Shown: in pieces, positions 1 to 9,045 of the stretch | Layout: the number at the start of each line of letters is the position of its first letter | How positions within the stretch are numbered: position 1 is the first letter of the stretch | Origin: Hyunsoonleella pacifica | GTDB taxonomy: Bacteria; Bacteroidota; Bacteroidia; Flavobacteriales; Flavobacteriaceae | Length of the DNA: 64,000 nucleotides | Assembly (NCBI RefSeq): GCF_004310335.1 | Contig: NZ_SIRS01000001.1 | Span: 558,001-622,000 of the forward strand | Direction of reading: 5' to 3' | Notes under the pieces: model-generated | Told to the model about the DNA's origin: nothing | Seen by the model: the letters and a program-made list of their open reading frames with translations, nothing else | The model's database searches: none | Translations under genes and position numbers: made by a program

Positions 1-159
1 TTAAAATTATTGACAGCTTCTTCTAAATCTCAATTTAAAATCGGAGTTTTGCAAAGTGATGCACGTTTGAATGATATCATCATAAAAACAAAAATTAAAG
101 AGGTTAATATATTTAGTGATGAAGTAGTTAAATATTTAACAGTATTAAATAAAACTTAA
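1..159 (+). CDS. C-terminal end of an unrecognised protein (partial)
   Basis: An open frame enters from the left edge and encodes 52 residues ending in YLTVLNKT before TAA at 157-159. The start and most of the protein lie outside the window. The tail resembles the small flavobacterial proteins of unknown function (DUF6913-like) that I remember next to dapA, but this is from memory of gene order and too little is visible to assign it. Only 3 bases separate it from dapA, so the two are probably cotranscribed. Confidence 0.5.
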   Translation, partial: LKLLTASSKSQFKIGVLQSDARLNDIIIKTKIKEVNIFSDEVVKYLTVLNKT

Positions 160-162
160 AAA

Positions 163-1041
163 ATGAATAATAAGTTTCTTGGAACTGGGGTTGCGCTGAT
201 TACACCTTTTAAATCAGACTTAAGTATTGATTATGATGCACTTAAGGCTATTGTTGAATTTAATATAGAAAATGGAGTAGAGTACTTGGTAATCTCTGGA
301 ACAACTGCGGAAAGCGTAACTATAACGAAACAAGAAAAAAAGGATATTACGGCTGCAATAATTGAAGTAAACAAAGGGAGAGTACCTTTGGTTTTAGGTA
401 TTGGAGGTAGTAATACTGCGGCAATTGTAGAAGAAATTGAAGGTACGGATTTAAGTGAAATCGATGCTATTCTATCTGTGTCTCCCTATTACACCAAGCC
501 TACTCAAGAAGGCGTTTATCAGCATTTTAAAATGATTTCTGAAGCTAGTCCGGTTGATATTTTGCTTTATAATGTGCCAGGGCGTACGTCTAAAAATGTA
601 GAGCCAAGTACGATCATTCGTTTAGCGAATGATTTTGATAATATTATAGGAGTTAAAGAGGCAGGGAATAGTACTTATCAATATTTACAACTTTTGAAAA
701 ATAAACCAGAAGATTTTTTAGTGATTTCAGGAGATGATGATTTAGCTTTAGGAGTTACTCTTGCAGGAGGCTCAGGTGTTATTTCAGTAATAGGTCAGGC
801 ATTTCCAAAAGAGTTTTCAGAAATGATACGATTAGGGTTAAAAGGAGATGCAAAAGCAGCTTATAAATTCCATTTTCGCTTAATGGATGCTATAGATTAT
901 ATTTTTGAAGAAAATAATCCAGCAGGAATAAAGTCAGTTTTTGAAGCATTAAACTTATGCGAATCACATGTAAGACTACCTTTAGTTCCAGCATCTAAAG
1001 CACTAAAAGAAAAGATTGCAGATTTTGTAAAAGCATTTTAA
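163..1041 (+). CDS. dapA: 4-hydroxy-tetrahydrodipicolinate synthase
   Basis: This enzyme condenses pyruvate with aspartate semialdehyde in the first committed step of lysine and meso-diaminopimelate synthesis, in the cytoplasm. The 292-residue length is normal for this TIM-barrel family. The pyruvate Schiff-base lysine is K165 in GVKEAGN, the catalytic tyrosine is Y136 in YNVPGR, the adjacent tyrosine pair is Y109-Y110 in SPYYTKP, and the threonine pair is in GTTAES (46-51). The ATG at 163 lies 3 bases after the preceding stop. The next gene starts 1 base after the dapA stop, so the two are probably translationally coupled. Identity is secure. Confidence 0.96.
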   Translation: MNNKFLGTGVALITPFKSDLSIDYDALKAIVEFNIENGVEYLVISGTTAESVTITKQEKKDITAAIIEVNKGRVPLVLGIGGSNTAAIVEEIEGTDLSEIDAILSVSPYYTKPTQEGVYQHFKMISEASPVDILLYNVPGRTSKNVEPSTIIRLANDFDNIIGVKEAGNSTYQYLQLLKNKPEDFLVISGDDDLALGVTLAGGSGVISVIGQAFPKEFSEMIRLGLKGDAKAAYKFHFRLMDAIDYIFEENNPAGIKSVFEALNLCESHVRLPLVPASKALKEKIADFVKAF

Positions 1042-1042
1042 T

Positions 1043-1966
1043 TTGGGTAAAAAAATAAAAGATCCAGGCATTGGTAACACATCGGCCCAATATGTTGGGC
1101 GTTTAATTGATGATAATGGGTTTTTTAATGTAGTACACCTAAATAAATCAAAACGATTTTCTGAAGCTTATAACTATCTTATAAATATATCTTGGGGGGC
1201 ATTTTTTTGCCTCTCATTTGTCTCTTACATTTTTGCAAATACATGTTTTGCTTTTTTGTATTTATTAATTGGAATTGAGGAAATAACGGTAGCTTCAGGG
1301 AGTGTACTTCAGGATTTTTTTAATGCCTTCTTTTTTTCTTCTCAAACCTTTACCACTCTAGGTTACGGAGCAATGTCCCCAACAGGAATGGCAAGTGGTA
1401 TTGTATCCTCGATTGAAGCTTTTATTGGATTGATGTTTTTTGCATTTGCAACAGGCTTGCTCTACGGAAGATTTTCTAAACCAAAGGCGGCTATTAGGTT
1501 TACAAAGCATTTAGTGTTAAATGATTTTAAAGAGCATAAAGCATTGATGTTTAGAATTGAAAATGATAGAAAAAGTACAATGATTCATCCTAAAGTAGCG
1601 GTAACACTTACGCTTTCAAAGAAAAATAAAAAAGGCGAGTATGTAAATGATTTTTACAATTTAGAATTAAAAAGAGATACTATTAACTATTTGCCAACCA
1701 CATGGACTATTGTTCATGAAATTGATAAACAAAGTCCATTATATGGGTTTTTAGAAAATGATATCACTAAACAACAAGGCGAATTAATAGTAATGGTAAG
1801 CTATTACGATGAATCTTTTAATCAAGAAGTACACCAAATGTATTCCTACTTATTAAAAGATATTAAGCTTAATTACAGATTTATAAAAACCTATCATTAT
1901 AATGAAAACGGAAAGATGGTCCTAGATCACAAGCTTTTTGATGTCATTGAATCTACCAAAAGTTAA
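1043..1966 (+). CDS. Inward-rectifier-type potassium channel (KirBac-like)
   Basis: A predicted inner-membrane K+ channel. The N-terminus carries a hydrophobic helix at about 50-78. It is followed by a pore helix and the selectivity filter TTLGYG (104-109), then a second transmembrane helix at about 117-143. Residues from about 150 to the end form a soluble beta-rich domain typical of the cytoplasmic IRK domain. The length of 307 residues fits prokaryotic Kir channels. The best start is a TTG at 1043 that gives the family's usual MxKKIKDPG N-terminus; no ATG is available nearby. It begins 1 base after dapA, so it probably depends on dapA transcription. A link to lysine synthesis is not apparent. 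Confidence 0.83.
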   Translation: MGKKIKDPGIGNTSAQYVGRLIDDNGFFNVVHLNKSKRFSEAYNYLINISWGAFFCLSFVSYIFANTCFAFLYLLIGIEEITVASGSVLQDFFNAFFFSSQTFTTLGYGAMSPTGMASGIVSSIEAFIGLMFFAFATGLLYGRFSKPKAAIRFTKHLVLNDFKEHKALMFRIENDRKSTMIHPKVAVTLTLSKKNKKGEYVNDFYNLELKRDTINYLPTTWTIVHEIDKQSPLYGFLENDITKQQGELIVMVSYYDESFNQEVHQMYSYLLKDIKLNYRFIKTYHYNENGKMVLDHKLFDVIESTKS

Positions 1967-2049
1967 ATATAACTTAAACCTTGTGCTTGCAGTATTTGAA
2001 GATTTATTTTAGCCGTGAAATAATATTTTTAAATTACGTTTAATAAATG

Positions 2050-2057
2050 TAATTTTG
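2050..2057 (+). promoter_or_regulatory. Candidate -7 element for bamD operon
   Basis: TAATTTTG matches the Bacteroidetes -7 consensus TAnnTTTG and lies 17 bases before the bamD start codon. No clear TTG -33 element is seen at the usual distance. The call rests on the motif only. Confidence 0.5.
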
Positions 2058-2074
2058 CATTCTGTTTAAAATCT

Positions 2075-2905
2075 ATGAGAACCACTCTTTTTAGCATATC
2101 ATTAATAGCCTGTATTTTAAGTTCATGTAGCGAATATCAAAAGGTTTTAAAATCTGAAGATGTTGCTTTAAAATTTAAAATGGGCGATTCTCTTTTTCAG
2201 CAAGGTAAATATGAGAAAGCTAATAGAATATTTGCTCAAATAGTACCAAAATACAAAGGAAAACCTCAAGCTCAAAAATTAATGTACTTGTACTCGAGAT
2301 CTTTTTTTGAGATGAAGGATTATTATGTTTCAGGGTACCAGTTTGAACGTTTCGTTGCAAGTTACCCAAAAAGCGAGAAGAAGGAAGAAGCAGCATTTTT
2401 AAGTGCAAAAAGTTATTACATGTTATCTCCTAGATATTCTAAAGATCAAAAAGAAACTAGAGATGCCATTGAGAAATTACAAGAGTTTATTAATGTATAT
2501 CCAAGTTCTCAACATGTTTCTGAAGCAAATAAGCTTATAAAAGAATTAGATTATAAATTAGAAAAAAAGGCGTTTGAAATTGCTAAGCAATACGATCATA
2601 TTTCTGATTATAAAGCGTCTATAAAATCATTTGATAATTTTATATTTGAATTTCCAGGATCAGTCTTAAGAGAGGATGCTTTATTTTATAGACTAGATGC
2701 AGCATATAAACTAGCTGTTAATAGTGTAGAATTAAAGCGAACAGCAGAAGGGGTTGTCAGGTTGAAAAAAAATAGATTAGAACAAGCAAAAGAATATTTT
2801 AATGTCTTTAAGAAAGCTTACGCAAGCTCAAAACATATTGCAGAAGCAGAAGAAATGGCAACAATAATAAATAAACAATTAGAAGTATACAGCGCTAAAA
2901 GTTAA
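2075..2905 (+). CDS. bamD: Outer membrane assembly lipoprotein BamD
   Basis: BamD is the TPR lipoprotein of the BAM complex, which inserts beta-barrel proteins into the outer membrane from the periplasmic side. The protein (276 residues) starts with a lipoprotein signal whose lipobox LSSC places the acylated cysteine at C18. The rest is helical repeats with TPR character, for example the segment starting GDSLFQQGKYEKA. It heads a packed cluster with the omega subunit (6 bases downstream), coaBC and a DUF4835 protein, an arrangement I associate with flavobacteria. The ATG at 2075 gives a complete signal peptide. Confidence 0.9.
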   Translation: MRTTLFSISLIACILSSCSEYQKVLKSEDVALKFKMGDSLFQQGKYEKANRIFAQIVPKYKGKPQAQKLMYLYSRSFFEMKDYYVSGYQFERFVASYPKSEKKEEAAFLSAKSYYMLSPRYSKDQKETRDAIEKLQEFINVYPSSQHVSEANKLIKELDYKLEKKAFEIAKQYDHISDYKASIKSFDNFIFEFPGSVLREDALFYRLDAAYKLAVNSVELKRTAEGVVRLKKNRLEQAKEYFNVFKKAYASSKHIAEAEEMATIINKQLEVYSAKS

Positions 2906-2911
2906 TATATA

Positions 2912-3241
2912 ATGATGGATTTAAAGAAAACTACTGCTCCAGTAAACACAGTAACTTACGACAGAAATCAAGTAGATGAGCCAACAGAAAACATTTACGA
3001 AGCTATTTCTATCATATCGAGAAGAGCAGAGCAAATTAACACAGAGATTAAAAAAGAATTAATTGATAAGTTGGAAGAATTTGCCACTTACAATGATAGT
3101 TTAGAAGAGATCTTTGAAAATAAGGAACAAATTGAGGTGTCAAAATTTTATGAAAAATTGCCAAAGCCTCACGCATTAGCTGTTCAAGAATGGCTTACAG
3201 ATAAAATTTATTTTAGACATACTGAGGAAGACGCTCAGTAA
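2912..3241 (+). CDS. rpoZ: DNA-directed RNA polymerase omega subunit (Rpb6-like)
   Basis: A small acidic protein (109 residues) with the conserved NIYEAISIISRRAEQIN segment at about 28-44. That segment is typical of the Bacteroidetes omega/Rpb6 family, which helps assemble and stabilise RNA polymerase around the beta' subunit. Two consecutive ATG codons (2912 and 2915) are possible starts and the sequence does not decide between them. It lies 6 bases after bamD and 9 bases before coaBC. The short family gives limited evidence, but the conserved motif and context agree. Confidence 0.82.
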   Translation: MMDLKKTTAPVNTVTYDRNQVDEPTENIYEAISIISRRAEQINTEIKKELIDKLEEFATYNDSLEEIFENKEQIEVSKFYEKLPKPHALAVQEWLTDKIYFRHTEEDAQ

Positions 3242-3250
3242 TCACTATTT

Positions 3251-4462
3251 ATGAGTATACTAAGCGGCAAAAACATTCTGTTAGGCATTACTGCAGGTAT
3301 TGCCGCTTATAAAACTGCTTCACTAGTACGATTGTTTATAAAATCAGGCGCACAAGTTAAAGTTGTAATGACACCCGCTTCTAAAGATTTTATAACGCCG
3401 CTAACACTTTCCACACTTTCTAAGAATCCAGTGCATTCGTCTTTTACAAACGAAGAAGATGATAATGCCGTATGGAATAATCATGTAGATTTAGGGTTAT
3501 GGGCTGATATATTTGTTATTGCACCAGCTACAGCAAATACCTTGTCTAAAATGGCAAATGGTACATCTGATAATCTATTATTAGCTACATATTTATCAGC
3601 TAAATGTCCTGTGTATTTTGCACCGGCTATGGACTTAGATATGTACAAGCATCAGACCACCAAAGATTCTTTTAAAAAATTAAATTCTTTTGGAAATATC
3701 ATGATTCCTGCAACCAGTGGAGAATTAGCAAGTGGTTTAGTTGGAGAAGGTAGAATGGCAGAACCGGAGGATATCATCAGTTTTATAGAAAACGATATTC
3801 TTGATAAACTTCCGCTTAAAGGAAAAAGAGTATTGATTACTGCAGGACCAACTTATGAAGCAATAGATCCTGTACGTTTTATAGGTAACCATTCTAGCGG
3901 GAAAATGGGATTTTCCATAGCAAAAGCTGCAGCTAATCTTGGAGCTGAGGTTTTTTTAATAACAGGTCCTACACATCAGAATGTATCCCATAGTCTAATT
4001 CATGTTTTATCTGTAACTAGTGCAGAAGAGATGTATCAAGAGGTACATAAATATTTCGAGAATATTGATGTAGCTATACTCTCTGCAGCTGTAGCAGACT
4101 TTAAACCTAAAGACGTAGCTACTCAAAAGATTAAGAAAAAATCGGATACTTTAACTTTAGAGCTAGAACGCACTAAAGATATTTTAGCCTCTTTGGGAGA
4201 GATAAAAAAACATCAATTTTTAGTAGGCTTCGCATTAGAAACCAATAATGAGTTAGAAAATGCAAAACAGAAACTAAAAAAGAAAAATTTAAATTTAATT
4301 GTTTTAAATTCGTTACAAGATAAAGGTGCAGGTTTTAAAGGAGACACAAATAAAGTTACATTTATAGATAATAAAAATAATGTAACAGAGTTTCAATTAA
4401 AATCTAAAGCAGAAGTAGCAGTAGATTTGTTAAACGAAATTTTAAAACACATACATGCGTAG
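3251..4462 (+). CDS. coaBC: Bifunctional phosphopantothenoylcysteine decarboxylase / phosphopantothenate-cysteine ligase
   Basis: CoaBC makes 4'-phosphopantetheine in coenzyme A synthesis: the CoaB half ligates cysteine to phosphopantothenate and the CoaC half, an FMN flavoprotein, decarboxylates the product. Residues 1-180 are the flavoprotein domain, with the active-site His at H78 in WNNHVDLG and the PAMDLDMY loop at 125-132. Residues 190-403 are the CoaB Rossmann domain, with GNHSSGKMG at 212-220 and SAAVADFKPK. The loop equivalent to the E. coli ACGDIGPGRM segment reads ASGLVGEGRM, so the cysteine expected there appears as serine. The stop overlaps the next gene by 8 bases. Confidence 0.94.
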   Translation: MSILSGKNILLGITAGIAAYKTASLVRLFIKSGAQVKVVMTPASKDFITPLTLSTLSKNPVHSSFTNEEDDNAVWNNHVDLGLWADIFVIAPATANTLSKMANGTSDNLLLATYLSAKCPVYFAPAMDLDMYKHQTTKDSFKKLNSFGNIMIPATSGELASGLVGEGRMAEPEDIISFIENDILDKLPLKGKRVLITAGPTYEAIDPVRFIGNHSSGKMGFSIAKAAANLGAEVFLITGPTHQNVSHSLIHVLSVTSAEEMYQEVHKYFENIDVAILSAAVADFKPKDVATQKIKKKSDTLTLELERTKDILASLGEIKKHQFLVGFALETNNELENAKQKLKKKNLNLIVLNSLQDKGAGFKGDTNKVTFIDNKNNVTEFQLKSKAEVAVDLLNEILKHIHA

Positions 4463-5345
4463 TTTTTTAATCATTATATTATTAAGTTTTAGTACGATAA
4501 GTAGTTTTTCTCAAGAACTTAATTGTACAGTTGTTGTTAATGCACAACAAACAGGTAACGAGAATTTACAAATCTTTAAAAATTTAGAAAAGCAATTAAC
4601 AGAGTTTATCAATAATACCAAGTGGACAGATAGAACTTATGCTTCTCAAGAGTTGATTAATTGTAGTATGAATATTGTTGTATCTCAATATAGTGGAGAA
4701 ACGTTTCAGGCTACGTTACAAGTGCAATCTTCTAGACCTATTTATGGATCATCCTATAGCTCTCCAATTTATAATTTTAATGATAAAGACTTTACATTTA
4801 GATATTTAGAATTTCAAAATTTAATTTATAACCCAACACAGTATACTTCAAATTTAATCTCAGTATTAGCATTTCACGTGTATATGATTTTAGCTTTAGA
4901 TGCTGATTCTTATGAGCAAAATGGGGGACAGGATTATTATAAACAAGCACAGACCATTTTAAATTATTCACAACAAGAAAATTTTAGAGGCTGGAAGTTG
5001 GAAGATGGATTGCAGAGTAGATTTATACTTATTGATAATGCGTTGTCTACAACATTTAAAGAGTTTAGAAATGTAATTTACGATTATCATAGATTAGGGT
5101 TGGATGAGATGAGTAATGACACCAAAAAAGGTAAAGAACAAATAGCGTCCAGTTTAGCGAATTTTAAAGCGATGAATAGCAGACGTCCTAATTCTTTTTT
5201 GTTACGAACTTTTTTTGATGCTAAAGCTGATGAAATTGAACAAGTTTTTACAGATGGTCCTCAGGTAAACATTGCTAGCCTTAAGGACGTTTTACAAAAA
5301 GTGGCACCAATGCATTCCAGTAAATGGAGGAATATTAAATTTTAG
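4455..5345 (+). CDS. Secreted DUF4835-family protein
   Basis: A 296-residue protein with an N-terminal Sec signal peptide (about residues 1-19, ending in SSFSQ). The mature part contains no catalytic motif that I recognise. It resembles the DUF4835 family, which in flavobacteria sits between coaBC and recN. The gene overlaps the end of coaBC by 8 bases and lies in the same probable operon as bamD. A periplasmic role is inferred from the signal; its molecular function is unknown. Confidence 0.8.
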   Translation: MRSFLIIILLSFSTISSFSQELNCTVVVNAQQTGNENLQIFKNLEKQLTEFINNTKWTDRTYASQELINCSMNIVVSQYSGETFQATLQVQSSRPIYGSSYSSPIYNFNDKDFTFRYLEFQNLIYNPTQYTSNLISVLAFHVYMILALDADSYEQNGGQDYYKQAQTILNYSQQENFRGWKLEDGLQSRFILIDNALSTTFKEFRNVIYDYHRLGLDEMSNDTKKGKEQIASSLANFKAMNSRRPNSFLLRTFFDAKADEIEQVFTDGPQVNIASLKDVLQKVAPMHSSKWRNIKF

Positions 5346-5389
5346 TAACTCTTCTGAAAGCTAAAATTTATTAGAAATCTCAAATTAGC

Positions 5390-5397
5390 TATTTTTA
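5390..5397 (+). promoter_or_regulatory. Candidate -7 element for recN, leaderless spacing
   Basis: TATTTTTA is a one-mismatch version of TAnnTTTG and ends exactly 4 bases before the recN ATG. The same spacing occurs at two other genes (8038 and 10669). If it is used, the transcript would begin at or near the start codon. Confidence 0.35.
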
Positions 5398-5401
5398 CAA
5401 T

Positions 5402-7054
5402 ATGCTTACATCGTTAACAATTAAAAACTATGCATTAATTGACCACCTTCAGGTTAATTTTAATGATGGGTTTACCATAATTACAGGGGAAACTGGTGCA
5501 GGGAAATCTATTTTATTAGGAGGTTTATCGCTTATCCTAGGAAAACGTGCAGATTTAAGCAGTTTAAAAGATAAAGATTCGAAGTGTATTATTGAAGCGG
5601 TATTCAATATTTCAAATTATAATTTAAAGTCCTTATTTAAAGTTGAAGACTTAGATTATGATTCGCAAACTATCATAAGACGAGAAATTTTGCCATCAGG
5701 AAAGTCAAGAGCTTTTGTAAATGATTCTCCAGTGAATTTAAGCAGTTTACAGCTATTGGGAACACGTTTAATAGATATCCATAGTCAGCATCAAACTTTA
5801 CAATTAACGCAAAACGATTTCCAATTTCAAGTTATAGATGCATTAGCTAAAAACCAGAAAGAGCTTGATGTTTATACTAGCGAGTTAGCTGAATACAAAC
5901 AGTTAAATTCAGATTTGGAAAAGCTTAAAAACCTTAAAGCAGATGCTATTAAAGAACATGATTATAACTCGTTTTTACTGAAAGAATTAATTGAAGCGAG
6001 TTTAATTGATGGAGAATTAGAAACTTTAGAAGAAGAATACGAAACCTTAAATAATATTGAAGACGTTAAAGCACATTTATCTGAAGCATATCACTTGTTA
6101 AATGACGAACAAATTGGTGTGGTTTCTATCATGGCTAGCTTAAAAAATACGCTTCAAAAACTATCTAATCTATCTTCTAAATACGAAGAGTTATACGAGA
6201 GGGTAAATAGTAGTTTAATTGAAATAGACGATATTTTTTCCGAAGTTGATGCGCAACAAGGTGCTGTAGATGTCAATCCAGAGCGTTTAGAAATAGTTAA
6301 TACTAAACTTCAAACGTTAAATGGGTTATTGCAAAAACATCAGGTATCATCTGTTTCTGAGCTTATTGAAATAAGAAACTCATTAAAGGAAAAAGTAGAT
6401 ATTACTGAAAATTTGGATGAGACTATTAAAAACAAAACCATTGATGTTGAGAAGTCAGTCGAAAAACTTGATACAATTGCAGCTGCTATTCATTCTAAAA
6501 GGGAAAAGGCTATTCCTAGTCTAATTCAACAGCTACAAGGTACACTTTCAGACTTAGGAATGTCAAACGCACAATTTAGTATAGATGTCTCGTTATCTGA
6601 TAGTTATCATGTTAATGGAAAAAATACGTTATCATTTTTGTTCTCTGCAAACAAGGGAGGAAGTTTCAATGATTTAAAAAAGGCAGCGTCTGGAGGGGAA
6701 TTATCTCGAATTATGCTGACAATTAAACTTATATTGTCAAACTATACCCAGTTACCAACCATCATGTTTGATGAGATTGATACAGGTGTATCTGGAGAAA
6801 TTTCAAATAAAATGGCAGATATCATGTTACAGATGAGTAAAAATATGCAAGTGTTTTCTATTACGCACTTACCACAGATTGCTGCTAAAGGACATTCTCA
6901 CTTCAAAGTATATAAAGAAGATGTTTCAAATATTACAGAAACAAAACTTGTTAAATTGAATCATGACGACCGTATTGTAGAAATTGCTCAAATGTTAGGA
7001 GGTACGGATTTATCATCTTCAGCAATTGCCCATGCTAAAGAGTTACTTAATTAA
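5402..7054 (+). CDS. recN: DNA repair ATPase RecN
   Basis: RecN is an SMC-like ATPase that acts at DNA double-strand breaks. The protein has 550 residues, the family's usual length. Walker A GETGAGKS lies at 29-36, a long coiled-coil occupies roughly 155-360, and the C-terminal half carries the ABC signature ASGGELSR followed by Walker B IMFDEIDTGVSG and the H-loop SITHLPQIA. It stands alone between the DUF4835 gene (56 bases upstream) and fabI (79 bases downstream), and its own promoter is likely. Confidence 0.96.
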   Translation: MLTSLTIKNYALIDHLQVNFNDGFTIITGETGAGKSILLGGLSLILGKRADLSSLKDKDSKCIIEAVFNISNYNLKSLFKVEDLDYDSQTIIRREILPSGKSRAFVNDSPVNLSSLQLLGTRLIDIHSQHQTLQLTQNDFQFQVIDALAKNQKELDVYTSELAEYKQLNSDLEKLKNLKADAIKEHDYNSFLLKELIEASLIDGELETLEEEYETLNNIEDVKAHLSEAYHLLNDEQIGVVSIMASLKNTLQKLSNLSSKYEELYERVNSSLIEIDDIFSEVDAQQGAVDVNPERLEIVNTKLQTLNGLLQKHQVSSVSELIEIRNSLKEKVDITENLDETIKNKTIDVEKSVEKLDTIAAAIHSKREKAIPSLIQQLQGTLSDLGMSNAQFSIDVSLSDSYHVNGKNTLSFLFSANKGGSFNDLKKAASGGELSRIMLTIKLILSNYTQLPTIMFDEIDTGVSGEISNKMADIMLQMSKNMQVFSITHLPQIAAKGHSHFKVYKEDVSNITETKLVKLNHDDRIVEIAQMLGGTDLSSSAIAHAKELLN

Positions 7055-7085
7055 AAAACATTCTAGATTTAAGTTGAAAGTTTAG

Positions 7086-7093
7086 TACTTTTG
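7086..7093 (+). promoter_or_regulatory. Candidate -7 element for fabI
   Basis: TACTTTTG is a perfect TAnnTTTG match 40 bases before the fabI ATG, in the 79-base gap after recN. It implies a leader of roughly 35 bases. No TTG is found at the usual upstream distance. Confidence 0.5.
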
Positions 7094-7133
7094 GCATTCT
7101 AAATTTTATAAGAAACGATAACTGAAGAATACT

Positions 7134-7952
7134 ATGGCTTATAATTTATTAAAAGGAAAAAGAGGAATCATTTTTGGAGCATTAGATGCCAATTCAATTG
7201 CTTGGAAAACAGCTGAAAGAGTACATGAAGAAGGCGGGCAATTTGTGTTGACCAATGCGCCTGTTGCAATGCGAATGGGGCAAATTAATGAGTTAGCTGA
7301 AAAAACAGGTTCTCAAATTATACCTGCAGATGCAACTTCTGAAGAAGATTTACAAAATTTGGTGGACAAGTCGATGGAGATTTTAGGCGGGAAGATAGAT
7401 TTTGTATTGCACTCTATAGGAATGTCTATTAATGTTAGAAAAGGTAAACACTATACAGACCAAAATTACAGTTGGACACAAAAAGGAACAGATGTTTCTG
7501 CTATGTCTTTTCACAAAGTAATGCAAACACTATATAAAGCAGATGCTATGAATGAATGGGGAAGTATAGTTGCGCTTACTTATATGGCAGCACAACGTGT
7601 ATTTCCTGACTATAATGATATGGCTGATAATAAAGCGTATTTAGAAAGTATAGCGCGTAGTTTTGGGTACTTCTTTGGAAGAGATAAAAAAGTACGTGTA
7701 AATACAATTTCTCAATCACCAACGCCTACAACAGCAGGAAGTGGTGTTAAGGGGTTTGATGGATTTATTTCTTATGCCGAAAAAATGTCACCACTAGGTA
7801 ACGCAACAGCGTTAGATTGTGCAAATTATACAGTTACACTATTTAGTGATTTAACTAAGCGCGTAACATTACAGAATTTATATAATGATGGCGGATTTAG
7901 CAATATGGGAGTAAGTGATGCAGTAATGAGTGCATTTACAGGAGAAGAATAG
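7134..7952 (+). CDS. fabI: Enoyl-[acyl-carrier-protein] reductase (NADH)
   Basis: FabI carries out the last reduction of each fatty-acid elongation cycle. The 272-residue protein is a short-chain dehydrogenase fold with a modified nucleotide loop near the N-terminus (GALDANSIAW, 15-24). The FabI-type catalytic residues are Y150, Y160 and K167 (Y-x6-K), in ALTYMAAQRVFPDY and NDMADNK. It is a single-gene unit followed by a strong terminator. The ATG at 7134 gives a normal N-terminus. Confidence 0.96.
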   Translation: MAYNLLKGKRGIIFGALDANSIAWKTAERVHEEGGQFVLTNAPVAMRMGQINELAEKTGSQIIPADATSEEDLQNLVDKSMEILGGKIDFVLHSIGMSINVRKGKHYTDQNYSWTQKGTDVSAMSFHKVMQTLYKADAMNEWGSIVALTYMAAQRVFPDYNDMADNKAYLESIARSFGYFFGRDKKVRVNTISQSPTPTTAGSGVKGFDGFISYAEKMSPLGNATALDCANYTVTLFSDLTKRVTLQNLYNDGGFSNMGVSDAVMSAFTGEE

Positions 7953-7975
7953 ACAGACTTAATCATATAAATTTT

Positions 7976-8012
7976 AGACCTGATAGGTTTTTATAACCTA
8001 TCAGGTCTTTTC
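7976..8012 (+). terminator. Intrinsic terminator after fabI
   Basis: A perfect 14-base-pair stem (7976-7989 with 7995-8008), whose left arm is AGACCTGATAGGTT, encloses the 5-base loop TTTAT and is followed by TTTTCT. It ends fabI transcription just before the glycosyltransferase promoter. Confidence 0.9.
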
Positions 8013-8025
8013 TATTAGGAATAGT

Positions 8026-8033
8026 TACTTTTG
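8026..8033 (+). promoter_or_regulatory. Candidate -7 element for GT2 operon, leaderless spacing
   Basis: TACTTTTG is a perfect TAnnTTTG match that ends 4 bases before the ATG at 8038 and follows the fabI terminator. Transcription would start at about the start codon, predicting a leaderless or nearly leaderless mRNA. Confidence 0.5.
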
Positions 8034-8037
8034 TGTT

Positions 8038-9045
8038 ATGCAATTGCAATATTCATTTATAATTCCAGTGTATAATCGTCCAGAGGAAGTAGACGAGCTC
8101 TTACATAGTTTTAAGAGCATGACAACCAATTTAAAATACGAAATTGTAATTGTTGAAGATGGTTCTACCGAAACTTCAGAGCAGATTATAGAAACCTATA
8201 AAAACGATTTAAATATATCCTATTTTTTTAAAGAGAATACAGGCCCAGGGGATTCTAGAAATTATGGGATGCAATATGCAAAAGGCAACTATTTTATAAT
8301 TTTAGATAGCGATGTTATTTTGCCAGAGAATTATTTAGATGAAGTAGATAAGAGTTTAAAAGGAAATTATGTGGATTGTTTTGGAGGCCCAGATGCAGCT
8401 CATGACTCGTTTAGTGATTTACAGAAAGCTATAAATTTTTCGATGACTTCTTTTATAACAACGGGAGGTATTAGAGGTAATAAAAATGCAGTGGATAAAT
8501 TTCAGCCTAGGAGTTTTAATATGGGACTTTCGCGAAAAGCATTTCAAGCATCGAAAGGCTTTGGGCAAATTCATCCTGGAGAAGATCCAGATTTATCTAT
8601 TCGTTTATGGGATTTAGGATTTAAAACAAAACTAATCCCGGAAGCTATTGTATACCATAAACGACGAATTTCTTGGAGTAAATTTAAACAACAAGTTCGT
8701 AAATTTGGTTTAGTTCGGCCTATTTTAAATAAATGGCACCCACAGACAAAAAAGCTTACTTATTGGTTTCCTACAGTTTTTATCTTAGGTTTTGATGTCT
8801 CTATAATATTTGCAGTTTTTGGCTTGTGGTGGTTACTAGGCTTGTATATAATGTATTTTGCAATCGCTTTTATTGTTGCTATTAGCACAACAAAAAGTTT
8901 AAAGGTGTCAATAATGGCATTATGGGCAATTTGTATTCAGTTTTTAGGATATGGACTAGGTTTTTTAGAATCTACTATAGCGATTCATATTTTAAATAAA
9001 GACCCAGAAACGCACTACCCAAAATTATTTTTTAAGTTGAAATGA
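8038..9045 (+). CDS. Membrane-anchored family 2 glycosyltransferase
   Basis: A GT2 enzyme that should transfer a sugar from a nucleotide donor at the cytoplasmic face of the inner membrane. The GT-A fold starts at residue 5 (SFIIPVYNRPEE), with VEDGS at 39-43 and the metal-binding DSD at 90-92. A conserved GEDPDLS segment lies in the acceptor half. Two or three hydrophobic helices occupy about 241-300. The gene overlaps the next by 4 bases, forming a three-gene operon with the YbbR protein and coaE. Donor and acceptor cannot be read from the sequence. Confidence 0.85.
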   Translation: MQLQYSFIIPVYNRPEEVDELLHSFKSMTTNLKYEIVIVEDGSTETSEQIIETYKNDLNISYFFKENTGPGDSRNYGMQYAKGNYFIILDSDVILPENYLDEVDKSLKGNYVDCFGGPDAAHDSFSDLQKAINFSMTSFITTGGIRGNKNAVDKFQPRSFNMGLSRKAFQASKGFGQIHPGEDPDLSIRLWDLGFKTKLIPEAIVYHKRRISWSKFKQQVRKFGLVRPILNKWHPQTKKLTYWFPTVFILGFDVSIIFAVFGLWWLLGLYIMYFAIAFIVAISTTKSLKVSIMALWAICIQFLGYGLGFLESTIAIHILNKDPETHYPKLFFKLK

